DNA of 64,000 nt from CAVZTX01 sp963778375 (lineage in GTDB: Bacteria > Chloroflexota > Ktedonobacteria > Ktedonobacterales > Ktedonobacteraceae). The position numbers were made by a program, and so were the translations under genes. Shown here in pieces: positions 24,887-34,319 of the stretch; within the stretch, counting starts at the first letter, position 1; each line of letters starts with the position of its first letter. The stretch is taken from contig CAVZTX010000011.1 of the NCBI GenBank assembly GCA_963778375.1, forward strand, positions 186,001 through 250,000. The letters run 5' to 3'. Under the pieces are notes generated by a model, which searched no databases, was not told the DNA's origin, and was given only the letters and a program-made list of their open reading frames with translations.

Positions 24887-25447
24887 ATGATCAGTATTAT
24901 AGCCTTGTGGGTGCTGGTGCTTGTTGAAACGGGGCTGCTGCTGTTGTTGCTCCGGGCTTTAGGAGAACTGAAGCAGCAGGGGAAGCTCTTAGCTACTCAG
25001 ACGCCCTCTTTTGAGATGGGCGGTCTCGATGTAGGCGAGCAGGCTCCATCGTTTGTTGCCATCGATGATGATGGCACTCCGGTCAACCTGGAGGATTTCT
25101 CAGGGCGACGACGGGTTCTGGCCTTCGTTTCGCCAGGATGTCCTGCATGTGGCGGAGCGATCGAGGCGTTGAATGCGGTGGTGCGAGAGGAGCGGGATTT
25201 GGTCGTGCTGGTTCTGGGAGGACCAGATCGTGAACGGAATCGGGCGTATGCGGCTGAGCACAAGGCACAGATGCCGATTCATACGCCGACTGCTGATGTG
25301 AAGCAAGCATATCGTGTTCAGGGCGTACCTTTTGTCTTCATCCTTGATGAAGCAGGGCTTATCCGTGCGAAAGGTCCAGTGAACGCGACTGAACATGTGC
25401 AGAACTTGCTACGCACAGCTTTTGTACAGCCATCGGTTGTTCATTAA
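24887..25447 (+). CDS. MauD/TlpA-like thioredoxin-fold protein
   Basis: This 186-residue protein has one N-terminal membrane anchor (about 2-25). The thioredoxin-like domain has active site Cys85-Pro-Ala-Cys88 in VSPGCPACGG and the cis-Pro loop QGVPFVFILDEAG. The redPEF-like GEQAPSFVAIDDDGTPVNL start is typical of TlpA/MauD. It is predicted to act outside the membrane as a thiol-disulfide exchange protein. The first gene of the trio (24231) encodes the MauE-type partner; the third (25503) encodes the probable substrate. Confidence 0.85.
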   Translation: MISIIALWVLVLVETGLLLLLLRALGELKQQGKLLATQTPSFEMGGLDVGEQAPSFVAIDDDGTPVNLEDFSGRRRVLAFVSPGCPACGGAIEALNAVVREERDLVVLVLGGPDRERNRAYAAEHKAQMPIHTPTADVKQAYRVQGVPFVFILDEAGLIRAKGPVNATEHVQNLLRTAFVQPSVVH

Positions 25448-25502
25448 AGAAGTCGTTTTTCACCGCTGAAGTAAATGACACAACCGAAGAATGGAGGAAC
25501 CC

Positions 25503-25844
25503 ATGATTAACAAACCGAAGGAGAATGGACTAGACCTTGAGCAGGTTCGCTCACGGCGTAGCGTCTTCAAATGGATCGGACAGGTTGCGGCTGGTGCTTC
25601 GCTGGCTGGGATTGGCCTTGGGCTAGCCAATCCTTTGAATGCTTTGGCAGCAAGTAAGGGGACTGATATGCCAAGATGTATTCCTTGTGAGCTATGTCAT
25701 ACTACAAGTTGCCAAGGTGGAATTTGCGAGCCACCTGAGAACTACGTGACATACAAGTACTATAAAGGTTGCGTATTCCAGGGTCAGTCGTGCCCTTACG
25801 TAGGTACATATAAGGGTTGTTTTGACGGTTGTAGTGCCTGTTAG
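25503..25844 (+). CDS. Tat-exported cysteine-rich small protein (ten Cys)
   Basis: The start at 25503 (113 residues) is chosen over the ATG at 25491, which lies inside the ribosome-binding site GGAGGA. A Tat signal with Arg18-Arg19 (SRRSVFKWIG) and a hydrophobic stretch ends near LNALAAS (about 50). The ~63-residue mature part has ten Cys (59, 62, 65, 70, 75, 90, 97, 106, 110, 113), Gly/Tyr-rich spacing and no Trp. This resembles in plan the small subunit of methylamine dehydrogenase (Tat signal, many disulfides), but it is half as long and lacks the Trp pair needed for a TTQ cofactor. Function unknown; the five possible disulfides may be made by the MauE/MauD-like proteins before it. Confidence 0.8.
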   Translation: MINKPKENGLDLEQVRSRRSVFKWIGQVAAGASLAGIGLGLANPLNALAASKGTDMPRCIPCELCHTTSCQGGICEPPENYVTYKYYKGCVFQGQSCPYVGTYKGCFDGCSAC

Positions 25845-25865
25845 CGGGCGCTACTCTTTCCACGT

Positions 25866-25943
25866 ACTCAGCACTGTCATAGCATTTCTGTTGCCATTGC
25901 TAATGACTTCTCAAGTGCTGACACGCCCATTGCAGTGCTGAGT
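25866..25943 (+). terminator. Long hairpin after the Cys-rich protein gene
   Basis: ACTCAGCACTG (25866-25876) pairs perfectly with CAGTGCTGAGT (25933-25943), with an inner TAGCA/TGCTA stem. It is followed by a T-rich run (TTAATTTATTCTTATCTT). It begins 21 bp after the stop codon at 25844, so it probably ends the MauE-MauD-peptide transcript. Confidence 0.6.
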
Positions 25944-26048
25944 TAATTTATTCTTATCTTAAAGTATTTCCTTTCTGGCCTGCGCCTGCTGTAATCAGGG
26001 TTATCATTGAGGGCTTGCGTATCGAAACATCTATGGAAGAGAGACGGG

Positions 26049-26498
26049 ATGAGCAAAAAGCAGATTTTCATACCGTGCGTGGGTACTATCCTTACTATAT
26101 TACTGTTTCTATTGGTTAGTTGTACTGGAACCCCTATGGCTGCCGCGCCAACTCCTACCCCTGATCCCTTAGCTGCCTACACTCCCTCTCTTTCGGGGCG
26201 CATATCAGATATCCCCTGTGAGCAAGCAGTACAATTGGTGATACAGAAACAGGTGGCTGAGATTGATATCTACAAGGATAAGGATAACAAGCTGAATACT
26301 ATCCTACTCATCCTCTTCGATCACGGAAAGCGTAGTCCTAATGGACAAATCTTTGCTTACTTGGAACGAAACATCTATCCACCCGATCCACCAACAACCG
26401 CTTGTGAGGCACAACTGCGACAAACAGCTCAACAGATCAACAAGAGTTTGCCTCCAGACCTACAAGTCGTCGTGAAAGACCTCCAGACGTATGACTAG
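26049..26498 (+). CDS. Putative lipoprotein, paralogue of the next gene
   Basis: The start at 26049 gives 149 residues with a basic start, a hydrophobic stretch and lipobox FLLVSC. A Pro/Thr linker leads to a domain with CEQAVQLVIQKQVAEIDIYK, ILLILFDHGKR and, near the end, TACEAQLRQTAQQINKSLP. It contains two Cys outside the lipobox. The next gene repeats this plan with roughly two-thirds identity in the domain by eye. I do not recognise the family. Anchored outside the cell membrane. Confidence 0.72.
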   Translation: MSKKQIFIPCVGTILTILLFLLVSCTGTPMAAAPTPTPDPLAAYTPSLSGRISDIPCEQAVQLVIQKQVAEIDIYKDKDNKLNTILLILFDHGKRSPNGQIFAYLERNIYPPDPPTTACEAQLRQTAQQINKSLPPDLQVVVKDLQTYD

Positions 26499-26616
26499 TA
26501 GACTACGTATTTATGGCAATTACTGACAGATGTGAGATGCTACTACATCCCTTACGTACTTCTTAAATATAGCAAGTGCATTCAGAGCAACTAGTGTCTA
26601 AAGAGGAGAGCGGGTA

Positions 26617-27078
26617 ATGCGAAACAGGTCTGTTGTATCCTTGCTCATGCTTTCCCTCGCGCTAGTTTCACTACTCTTGCTTGCTGGTTGCGGAGACTCT
26701 TCTACGAGTGCTACAGCAACTTCTACGCCTGCATCCACCTTAGAACCCTACACTCCTCCCCAATCGAATCGTATACCAGATATCACCTGCGAGCAAGCGC
26801 TGCACCTACTGCAACAAAAACAAGTTGCGGAGATTGATATCTACAAGTATAAGGATAATACGCTTGGAGATATTCTGCTTATCCTCTTCGATCACGGAAA
26901 GCGTAATCCTAATGCTCAATATATTGCTGATCTCCAGCGTGGTATTATCTATAATGGACAACCAGTCCCAACAGCAGCTTGTGAGGCGCAGCTACGGCAG
27001 ACGGCTCAACGGGTCAACAAGAGTTTGCCTTCAGATCTTCAGGTCATTGTAAAAGATCTTCAGGAATACCAGCAGTAG
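26617..27078 (+). CDS. Putative lipoprotein, paralogue of the previous gene
   Basis: This 153-residue protein has lipobox LLLAGC, a Ser/Thr/Ala linker and the same domain: CEQALHLLQQKQVAEIDIYK, ILLILFDHGKRNPNA and AACEAQLRQTAQRVNKSLP. GAGGAG precedes the ATG. The two Cys outside the lipobox are at the same places as in the paralogue, so they may form a disulfide, which would suit the neighbouring thiol-redox genes. Function unknown. Confidence 0.75.
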   Translation: MRNRSVVSLLMLSLALVSLLLLAGCGDSSTSATATSTPASTLEPYTPPQSNRIPDITCEQALHLLQQKQVAEIDIYKYKDNTLGDILLILFDHGKRNPNAQYIADLQRGIIYNGQPVPTAACEAQLRQTAQRVNKSLPSDLQVIVKDLQEYQQ

Positions 27079-27167
27079 CCTGTATGCATGTGTTAAACTA
27101 TGCAGGATGCGAGTGCTAATGGTAGAGATGAGTGATGTAGCAACATCACAAATGAAAGGGGCCACCT

Positions 27168-29939
27168 ATGTGGTCATATGTTTTCTTGCTGCTGCGCCGA
27201 CAGAAGGGTCGAAGCATCCTGGTCAGTGGCGGCTTCCTGCTGGCGGCGTGTGCGTTGATTTTGCTCAGCGCCACCACCCAGGCAACCGTCTTGACGACCA
27301 ATCAGATTATCGGTCAGAACTGGCGACCTACCTATGATCTTGTTGTGCTGCCGCCGCAAGCCAGAGTCCCTCAAGGGCAGGTGGTTCCCGCTGATCTGCT
27401 GGAGGGCTACAATGGGGGCATCAGTATCGGGCAGTATCAGCAGATTCAGCAGATTCCAGGGGTGGAAGTAGCAGCTCCTATTGCCTTTCTCGGTTATGTC
27501 CAGTTGCCTGTACCCGCAGTTCAGTTCTCCACGCAAGGACTACCGGAGGGCTACTACAAGGTGGATTGGACGCTCACTGCTTTTGATGGTCACCGACAGA
27601 TCGTTGAGCGGCACGAGCAGGTTTTGGAATATTTTCTCAATACATGTGATTTGCTGAATTCAGAGCAATCCGCGGTTGAGGCATTACAACAACAACACAT
27701 CTTGGCCGGGGAATGCGGCCCTGGCTCAATGGTTGCTGTCTTTCCCTCAGTGGAATCTGGGACCTTTCTGCTGGCGGCCATTGACCCCCTGGCTGAAAAT
27801 CAGCTCGTTCACCTCGCCGCAAGCGTCTTCAATGGTCGCATGCTCAGCGAGCAGGATACGCTACGCATCGATCCTCAGATCCCCGCTACTCCCCTTGGAG
27901 TTTCAGGAGGAACACCCGTGCCGGTACCGGATTATGATGTGCCCCTGCTGCTCAATACCCCTCTTCCCGGACAGATTACCCTCAAGGCCGATTTGACGCG
28001 CATCGCATCAAACACTCTTGATCTGCAACAAGTCGTCGATCGTGGTGGCTCCAGCTATCTCCAGAGCCTGCCTGAACAGACAGTCTATAAGGGAACGGTT
28101 CCGTTGCTTCAGAACAATCCCCAAGGGTTCTCGAATAGCACACTCGTCTGGGATGGACACAACTGGCAGGCCCAGCATAGCATCCGTACAGGAACCAGTA
28201 TGTCCTTCTTGTACACACCTTCTGGACTGAACTATCAACCGGTCACGGCCCCTGCCGGACAGAGCGGACCGGCCTATCGTCTGGTCCCGAGTAGTGTACA
28301 GAATGCGAGCGCCATCCTGAGCGCGTTCCATCTCCCGCCAGGCAGCACGGCTCTACCAAGCGATAAGCAGGGACCAGAAGTCTTTTTTCGCACATTGCAG
28401 CCACTTTCGGTGGGGAGAATTGACCACCCACCCTATAGGAGCGCACTCTATTATGCGGAGACCGTTGGGCAGTTTCATGGTCAACAACTCTCGACGCAGT
28501 TCAGCAATGCTTTGAATTGGCTGCCAGAAAATACGTACACTCCCTCGCCGGTCGTGCTGCGCTACGATGCTCAGGGCCAGCCTGTCGCACCTGCCAATCT
28601 CATCCCGACGACCAATCCGGCAGGGTTCACACTCCAGCCACCGCTGGCATTGACGACCCTGGCTGCTGCTCAGCGGCTCAAAGGGAACAACATCATCAGT
28701 AGCATCCGGATCCGCGTGGCGGGAGTGGATGCTGCCAACCAAGCCAGTTGGACGCGCGTGGAGCAGGTTGCTGCTGCCATCCAGCAGCGCACCGGGTTAC
28801 ATGTGCTGGTGACGCTGGGGTCCTCGCCACGCCCTACCCTGGTTTATGTGCCGGGTCTCAAACAAGGAGAGGATAGCTCGACGCGAGATATTGAGCCGCT
28901 CGGCTGGGTGGAAGAGCGTTGGATCTATGTTGGAGCAGGCATCGTTTATCTCAATCAATCCCATGAGACTCAAAATTTGCTGTTGGGGGCAGTGCTGCTG
29001 GTGTGCCTGGGCTACCTAATGGTTACGCTTTCGGCGCTAGTGGCCGGGCAGCGGCGTGACTTCGCCATCCTCAGTGCGCTAGGTTGGCGTCCCTGGCATC
29101 CGGCACGCCTATTCGTAGCTCAGGCTCTGATCTATGCCCTGGTTGGTGGCGTGGTGGGGATTGGATTGGCCTTGCTGCTCACTGCCCTAATTGGAGGCAG
29201 TCCACCCTGGCTGGTAGTGGCCTGGGCGCTGCCGCTGGTGTTAGGACTGGCATTCATCAGTGCCCTCTTCCCTTTGTGGCAACTGTGGCACTTGCAACCG
29301 GCTGAGGTTTTACGGGCGGGCACGACCGTCTCTATGAGTCAGGGGGCTGAGAGGGAGCATGCGAGGCGTGGAAATGCTTTGCGGCTACTCACGGTCAGTG
29401 GTATGGCGGTACGCAACCTGATGCGAGGGCGCGTACGTGCTTTGATCGCTCTGGGCAGCCTGTTCCTCTCGGCGGTGTTGCTCCTGGTGATGGCCGATGG
29501 CCTCTTAGCGTTCCGACAGACGCTGCAGGGCACACTATTGGGCAACTACGTCTTGCTCCAGACGGCAGTTCCACAACTGGCGGGAGCGGCGTTTGCAGTG
29601 CTGTTGACCTTTTTGAGTGTGGCTGACCTCTTGCTGTTGCAAGTACGTGAGCGTAACAAGGAGATTGGGCTGCTACGAGCGGTAGGATGGCGGACAGGGG
29701 TGGTGCAGCGCCTGTTTATGCAGGAAGGCTTGACGCTGGCTCTGCTGGGGGCAATCCCAGGGGTGCTGGTGGCGCTGGCAGTGTTGGCAGTGCGACAGCA
29801 GGCACAGCAGGTGGTGCCGACTCCATTGCTGGGGTTGGGGACGGTGGTGTTGCTGGTGGTGGTTGCGATGGTGGCGGCGGTGCCAGCGGTGCGGGCGGCT
29901 AATCGGGTGCAGGTGGTTGAGGTGTTGAGAGCAGAGTAG
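27168..29939 (+). CDS. ABC transporter permease, FtsX family
   Basis: This 923-residue permease has one N-terminal helix (about 14-36), then an extracytoplasmic domain of about 550 residues. A helix group at about 605-720 follows, then RGRVRALIALGSLFLSAVLL. The last FtsX core carries the motif VRERNKEIGLLRAVGWRTG. Unlike the permease at 545 it has nearly no second extracytoplasmic domain. AAAGGGG precedes the ATG. No ATPase is adjacent; the LolD-like ATPase at 21068 is the nearest candidate. The large external domain may bind peptide or lipoprotein partners such as the two lipoproteins just upstream (inference). Confidence 0.85.
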   Translation: MWSYVFLLLRRQKGRSILVSGGFLLAACALILLSATTQATVLTTNQIIGQNWRPTYDLVVLPPQARVPQGQVVPADLLEGYNGGISIGQYQQIQQIPGVEVAAPIAFLGYVQLPVPAVQFSTQGLPEGYYKVDWTLTAFDGHRQIVERHEQVLEYFLNTCDLLNSEQSAVEALQQQHILAGECGPGSMVAVFPSVESGTFLLAAIDPLAENQLVHLAASVFNGRMLSEQDTLRIDPQIPATPLGVSGGTPVPVPDYDVPLLLNTPLPGQITLKADLTRIASNTLDLQQVVDRGGSSYLQSLPEQTVYKGTVPLLQNNPQGFSNSTLVWDGHNWQAQHSIRTGTSMSFLYTPSGLNYQPVTAPAGQSGPAYRLVPSSVQNASAILSAFHLPPGSTALPSDKQGPEVFFRTLQPLSVGRIDHPPYRSALYYAETVGQFHGQQLSTQFSNALNWLPENTYTPSPVVLRYDAQGQPVAPANLIPTTNPAGFTLQPPLALTTLAAAQRLKGNNIISSIRIRVAGVDAANQASWTRVEQVAAAIQQRTGLHVLVTLGSSPRPTLVYVPGLKQGEDSSTRDIEPLGWVEERWIYVGAGIVYLNQSHETQNLLLGAVLLVCLGYLMVTLSALVAGQRRDFAILSALGWRPWHPARLFVAQALIYALVGGVVGIGLALLLTALIGGSPPWLVVAWALPLVLGLAFISALFPLWQLWHLQPAEVLRAGTTVSMSQGAEREHARRGNALRLLTVSGMAVRNLMRGRVRALIALGSLFLSAVLLLVMADGLLAFRQTLQGTLLGNYVLLQTAVPQLAGAAFAVLLTFLSVADLLLLQVRERNKEIGLLRAVGWRTGVVQRLFMQEGLTLALLGAIPGVLVALAVLAVRQQAQQVVPTPLLGLGTVVLLVVVAMVAAVPAVRAANRVQVVEVLRAE

Positions 29940-30005
29940 GAACATCTTGGGCTCATCTCTTTGATGGAGAGAGAAGGTATATGTAGACGAAAAATCTATA
30001 ACTAA

Positions 30006-30050
30006 AAGCGTGCCTTGGCAGAGATGGTAGTCCTCTGTCAAGGCACGCTT
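30006..30050. terminator. Bidirectional terminator, 18-bp stem
   Basis: Arms 30006-30023 and 30033-30050 pair over 18 bp with one G-U wobble and a 9-nt loop. It lies between the convergent FtsX permease and DUF4097 genes. On the minus strand the stem is followed by a T-rich stretch. Confidence 0.75.
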
Positions 30051-30080
30051 CTAGGATGGATGGGCAAATAGTCTATTGAC

Positions 30081-31100
30081 CTATGATGCTGCATGTAGGT
30101 TAATATCACCTGAGTCGCTTGTTAGTGTGACTTGCGTTTGAGCAGCCTGTGAAGAATTTCCCACATTACCATGTGCTACAGCGCCATTACCCTGGCTTTG
30201 TGGATTTACGCTTGAGAAATCGCTGTTAATTGATCCCGAGCTGGTCGAAGCGTTCACTTGAAGGTTTGAATTGCTCGGTAAGGTGAGATCGACCGAACCG
30301 TTAGTACTGTGAAATTGATAATTTCCTGCGTCAATGGAGCCGCTGAAAGCGACGCCTCCATTATTGCTACTTAGACTGGATGAGCCTGTCAATACATCGT
30401 TGTTTGCAGTAATATCACCATTACTGCTTTGCAAAGTCATTTGTCCATTGACGCCATTCACCGTTATTGAACCGTCGGTCGTTGTGAGTGTCAAATTCTC
30501 GTTAGAAGGAACAGTTACATCAAAACTGGTATCGCTGCCCTGATCTTCACTCACGCTAATAGTATTCCCGTTCTGCGTAGGCTTTACAATTGCATTACCG
30601 GAATTGCCGAAAGGACCATCATTGGTCGTCTCCTGAATGTTCACGCTACTACCTGAGCCGCCTGTATGGACATTAATATCACCCGAGCCACCATTGATGA
30701 TAATAGTTGAAGCACCATTAAATGCAAAGCTTTGTGTCTGCCCTCTAGGGAAGGATTGTTGTGGGCCAGGTCCACCATAGCCACTGAAGCCTCTGCTAAA
30801 AGCGCCGCTCATTAAGGCAATGATAATGAGTGCGAAAATGATCCAGCGCCATGGGCTGCTTCGCCTACGTAGTGTTGGTGTAGAGCGTCCAGGCAATGAT
30901 GTTTGGGGTTGAGAGCCTGCGTAGCCAGGGCCCAGGTACCCTTCCGGCAGTGGTGGACTTTGCCATTGTGGTTGTTCACCTCGATAGGCATTAATTGGTT
31001 GAGGAGGGGACATCTTTTGTACTTGTGGGTTAGTGTTTAGCTCACGCTCTTCTGGGGGTTGCCACTCCGGGTCGGCGAATTGCATATCTTGATTGCTCAT
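30081..31100 (-). CDS. DUF4097-type membrane-anchored beta-repeat protein
   Basis: This 339-residue protein has a Pro/Gln-rich cytoplasmic N-terminus (about 1-85), one membrane helix (WRWIIFALIIIALMSGAF) and an extracytoplasmic domain of repeated beta-strand units such as LTTTDGSITVNGVNG, LQSSNGDITANND and FHSTNGSVDLTLPSNS. This is the DUF4097/putative adhesin beta-helix pattern. The domain is rich in Ser, Asn and Gly and has no Cys. Role unknown; such proteins occur in envelope stress or surface contexts. It diverges from the HEAT-repeat gene. Confidence 0.78.
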   Translation of the reverse strand: MSNQDMQFADPEWQPPEERELNTNPQVQKMSPPQPINAYRGEQPQWQSPPLPEGYLGPGYAGSQPQTSLPGRSTPTLRRRSSPWRWIIFALIIIALMSGAFSRGFSGYGGPGPQQSFPRGQTQSFAFNGASTIIINGGSGDINVHTGGSGSSVNIQETTNDGPFGNSGNAIVKPTQNGNTISVSEDQGSDTSFDVTVPSNENLTLTTTDGSITVNGVNGQMTLQSSNGDITANNDVLTGSSSLSSNNGGVAFSGSIDAGNYQFHSTNGSVDLTLPSNSNLQVNASTSSGSINSDFSSVNPQSQGNGAVAHGNVGNSSQAAQTQVTLTSDSGDINLHAAS

Positions 31101-31353
31101 AAAATATATAACTCCATTTCTGGTCTTTCTGTTCTGCTTTGCTTTTAATTATCTCTACTTATTTTATCGCATTTCTATTCATTTGACCTACTATGATTTA
31201 CGAGCAAGAGATACGGTGAGTTGCAATGCTTTTTGCACTTGACCGGAGGGGCGGAGAAAGATACAATGGGCCGGTATAGTTGAGTGTGTAGTTTGCTATG
31301 GAACTATGGCTCTTAAAGATTATAGAGTAAAGCCGCAAAAGGATAAAGATAGT

Positions 31354-33168
31354 ATGTCAAACCTGGAGCAAACAGAACCTGCCACGCCGATTGATAGTAA
31401 TATAGATGACCAGGGGGGATTGAGTATTGTGGAGGTTACAGAGGTACCTCCTGTTGCACCATCTATTGAGGCTAAGCCAGCGCCAACGCCAGCACAACGG
31501 AGATCGCATCGTCCTGGGACGGTTGAACATCTTGCGACACGCCGCACTCTTCCTCCGTTGAATGCTGATGCGCCAGAGGTGAAAGAGTGGATTATCGAGT
31601 TGCGGGCAGAACTTACGGCGTTGGTTACAGGACTGCGCTGGGGTGGGCAGTCTGTACAAGATACCGCGGAGCGCATTATCCCTTTACTTAATCCAGGACC
31701 ACTTCAGCAGTGGATACCCGTACTTGTGCCTAATGTGCTGGAAATAGATCGAGCAGGCAATCTTGTGCCTGCCTGGCTCAAGATTATTGGGGAAGATGAT
31801 CCTGGCGATTTGCCTTCCGATGCAAATCCTGCCGATACGATGGTTGGACGAGCGCGGCGCTTTGCAATCCTGATGTTAGGCTATTATAAATCGGCAGAAC
31901 TTTCTGAGGTGCTAGGCAAGCTGGCTGCTGACCCCAACTCTTCACTATACGCAACGCAGTCGCTGGTAAAACAGGGAACGGTGGCGGCTTTACAGGCGAT
32001 GGCGGCAGCGCTTAAGGATGCCGAGGGGTGGGCAAAGGTTGATCTCGTTGAAGCATATGCGACGCTGAATCTGACGCGCTTTTATGATATCTTACTGGCA
32101 AGCGGGCTTGAGCATGCACAGGGGCTGGAAAGCTATATCGCTGTTCCACTTTACCGCACTATTCCTCTGGAACGTTACCTGCGAGCCGAGAAAGGTGTGG
32201 CACCTCGTCTTACTCAGCAGGCTGCGCTGGTTGTAGGGCAGGTTTTGCAGGATAGTTTGACCAATACAAGTCCCGATAGCCTGCCAATCATTTTTGAGCG
32301 CGATCTGCCTATGCTGGCGACAGCACTTTTTGACGGAGCGCGAAGCGCACCGAGCTGGCAAAATGTGGTTGCGCTGCATCGCCTTGGGCTGATGCTTGGT
32401 TATTATTGGCGTGATATATCGCGTGGCGTTGTGCAAGACCCACGCATTGTGCAGCCCGTCCAGGCCTGTTTGCCAATCATGCCGAGCGTTGAACGATGGA
32501 TGAACGGTCCTGCCCGCGATGTGTTGTTGGGGGCGCTCTCCGGCACAGAGGAAGAGGCCGTTTTGCCCTCGATGAAGGTGTTGAGTGATTTACGTGATCC
32601 GCGAGCGGTTTCCGCGTTGATAGCTAAGCTCGATGCTACGACACAGATAGCTGATCGCGAGCAGGCTCTACAACTAGGCCATATCTGCGATATGCTGGCG
32701 CAATTGGGTGATAGGAGCGCGGTTAGTCCTATGCGCCAGCTCATTTCTCGGGTTGTGAATGTTGGAGCGCGCGCTGCTCGCCCCAAACGCTCTGATAATT
32801 TGGATCTCGGAGACCTTGATATTCCTATAAGTATTGTTTATGGAGCGGTGATTCGTGCTCTTGGGCAACTGGGTGACCGTGGGAGTATCGACGTGGTCGA
32901 GCGGGCAGCAAGTGATTTTGATCCCTATGTGCGTACGCAGGCGCTTGATGCTTTGAAAAGCATTGATCCTACCGGAGAGGAGATGCGCAGCCGGATGGTG
33001 GTTCGCGATGCATTGAGCGATCCACGTCCAACGGTGGTACAGGCTGCATGTCAGCTTGCTATCCAGTATCATGATTCGGATGCTGTTCCATTATTGCGCA
33101 CGCTCGCCGAGATACGACCGGAACTTGCAGCGCCTGCCAATGAGGCGTTGAGGCGGCTGGGGCATTAG
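31354..33168 (+). CDS. HEAT-repeat protein
   Basis: The start at 31354 has AAGGAT upstream and gives 604 residues; an ATG at 31306 would add 16 residues but has no ribosome-binding site. The first ~75 residues are acidic and Pro-rich. The rest is alpha-helical with HEAT-like repeats, clearest at the end: SDLRDPRAVSALIAKL, RALGQLGDRGSIDVVERA, DFDPYVRTQALDALKSI and DPRPTVVQAACQLAIQYHD. HEAT solenoids mediate protein contacts. No enzymatic motif was seen and the partner is unknown. Confidence 0.78.
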   Translation: MSNLEQTEPATPIDSNIDDQGGLSIVEVTEVPPVAPSIEAKPAPTPAQRRSHRPGTVEHLATRRTLPPLNADAPEVKEWIIELRAELTALVTGLRWGGQSVQDTAERIIPLLNPGPLQQWIPVLVPNVLEIDRAGNLVPAWLKIIGEDDPGDLPSDANPADTMVGRARRFAILMLGYYKSAELSEVLGKLAADPNSSLYATQSLVKQGTVAALQAMAAALKDAEGWAKVDLVEAYATLNLTRFYDILLASGLEHAQGLESYIAVPLYRTIPLERYLRAEKGVAPRLTQQAALVVGQVLQDSLTNTSPDSLPIIFERDLPMLATALFDGARSAPSWQNVVALHRLGLMLGYYWRDISRGVVQDPRIVQPVQACLPIMPSVERWMNGPARDVLLGALSGTEEEAVLPSMKVLSDLRDPRAVSALIAKLDATTQIADREQALQLGHICDMLAQLGDRSAVSPMRQLISRVVNVGARAARPKRSDNLDLGDLDIPISIVYGAVIRALGQLGDRGSIDVVERAASDFDPYVRTQALDALKSIDPTGEEMRSRMVVRDALSDPRPTVVQAACQLAIQYHDSDAVPLLRTLAEIRPELAAPANEALRRLGH

Positions 33169-33186
33169 TGACATCAGGGATACCCG

Positions 33187-33350
33187 ACCAGCCGACCCCT
33201 GTCCCTGACACATTTGGAACACGTTACGTTGACGCCCATAAGCCGGACAGGCCTTGTGCCTGTCCTACATTTCGTCTGGCCCCTGCCCCACTAAGCAGGG
33301 CTCACACCCCATCCCAGGGCAACCCTTGCGGTTGCCCCTACAGGATACGA
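33187..33350. repeat. Cluster of hairpin-repeat copies
   Basis: A partial copy at 33187-33215, a copy with stem GGACAGGC/GCCTGTCC at 33241-33290, and GGGCAACC-CTTGC-GGTTGCCCCTAC at 33317-33341. All belong to the window-wide repeat families. Confidence 0.65.
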
Positions 33351-33853
33351 AGGCCTTCGTATAGAAGAGTATAAGCAGTATCTCGCACGAAGAATTGCAG
33401 CCACTCCCGTACTTCAAAAAATCCCCTTACATTGATACAATAAGATATGTTGATGAGAAGAAAAAAATTTGCCTTGTCTCGCTAACGAGATTGATATATC
33501 AAAAGTGGGAATACAGTAGCCAGTCCCTCGTCTATTGAGCAATCTCTTCAAGGGATGCTGTGAACCAAATCCTCAGTAACCTACTCCTTAGTAGATCATT
33601 CCCATTGTTCTCTACAAAGCGTAGGGGCAATCATTGTGAACACGATATACACTTTTTTCTTGAGTAGATGATAGTGTTCAGCCATGTACTACCCATTATA
33701 TCGGATAAGCTTTCTTCTTGCTGCTTTCTTGTTTCACCACAGGGAAGCAGCTTTTTTGTTACAGAACAAAAGGCAAATACCAGTAGTGACCTTACACCCT
33801 GCCAATGAGGATAATGAGGCATGGAAAGCGTACTGGGATGTCTAGGGACATTC

Positions 33854-34170
33854 ATGAAAGAATTGCAAGAAGTATAAACCACGAAAGAGAACCCAAATTA
33901 CCTCCTCGTTTCATTGCCAACAACGTCTCATCAGGCTTGTTTCGGTGATAACTACCGAATTAAGTAACCCTTTTCTAGTAAATTAAATACCACTTTTGAT
34001 TCTGAAATATAGATGAAAGAATTGTAAGAAACATAAACTATGCAAGAGCACTCAATTTATCCCTCATTTTCATTGCCAACAACATCTTATCTGGCTTATT
34101 TCGGTGATACACTAGAATTAAGTAACCCTTTTCTAGTAAATTAAATACCACTTTTGATTCTGAAATATAG
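33854..34170. repeat. Tandem duplication, units of 159 and 158 bp
   Basis: Unit 1 (33854-34012) and unit 2 (34013-34170) both start ATGAAAGAATTG and end TTGATTCTGAAATATAG. The last 55 bp or so are almost identical and the middle differs at scattered positions. A third ATGAA begins right after unit 2. Stop codons fill the frames, so it is non-coding. Origin unknown. Confidence 0.85.
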
Positions 34171-34319
34171 ATGAACAATCACAACATTACACAAGTTGAA
34201 ATAGTTGAAATTCTATAACCTATTTTATATAATCGTAACCTAAAAACAACCAAATCACCACTAAGATTTCATTGATTTGATGGTATGCTTGCTTTGTTCA
34301 AGTAGAGGAGGTATATCAA

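Larger units (their letters stand above)
33169..34319. other. Long non-coding, repeat-rich region
   Basis: Holds a hairpin-repeat cluster (33187-33350) and a tandem duplication (33854-34170). The rest is AT-rich sequence without a credible gene. This is the longest gene-free stretch in the window and leads into an IS630 remnant, so it looks like a graveyard of mobile sequences. Confidence 0.6.

Noticed and set aside
25503..25844. Cys-rich protein as a true methylamine dehydrogenase small subunit
   Set aside because: The mature part has no Trp, is half the usual length, and no large-subunit gene is present.
33631..33882. Minus-strand open frame of 83 codons
   Set aside because: No recognisable motif, AT-rich non-coding context, no ribosome-binding site.
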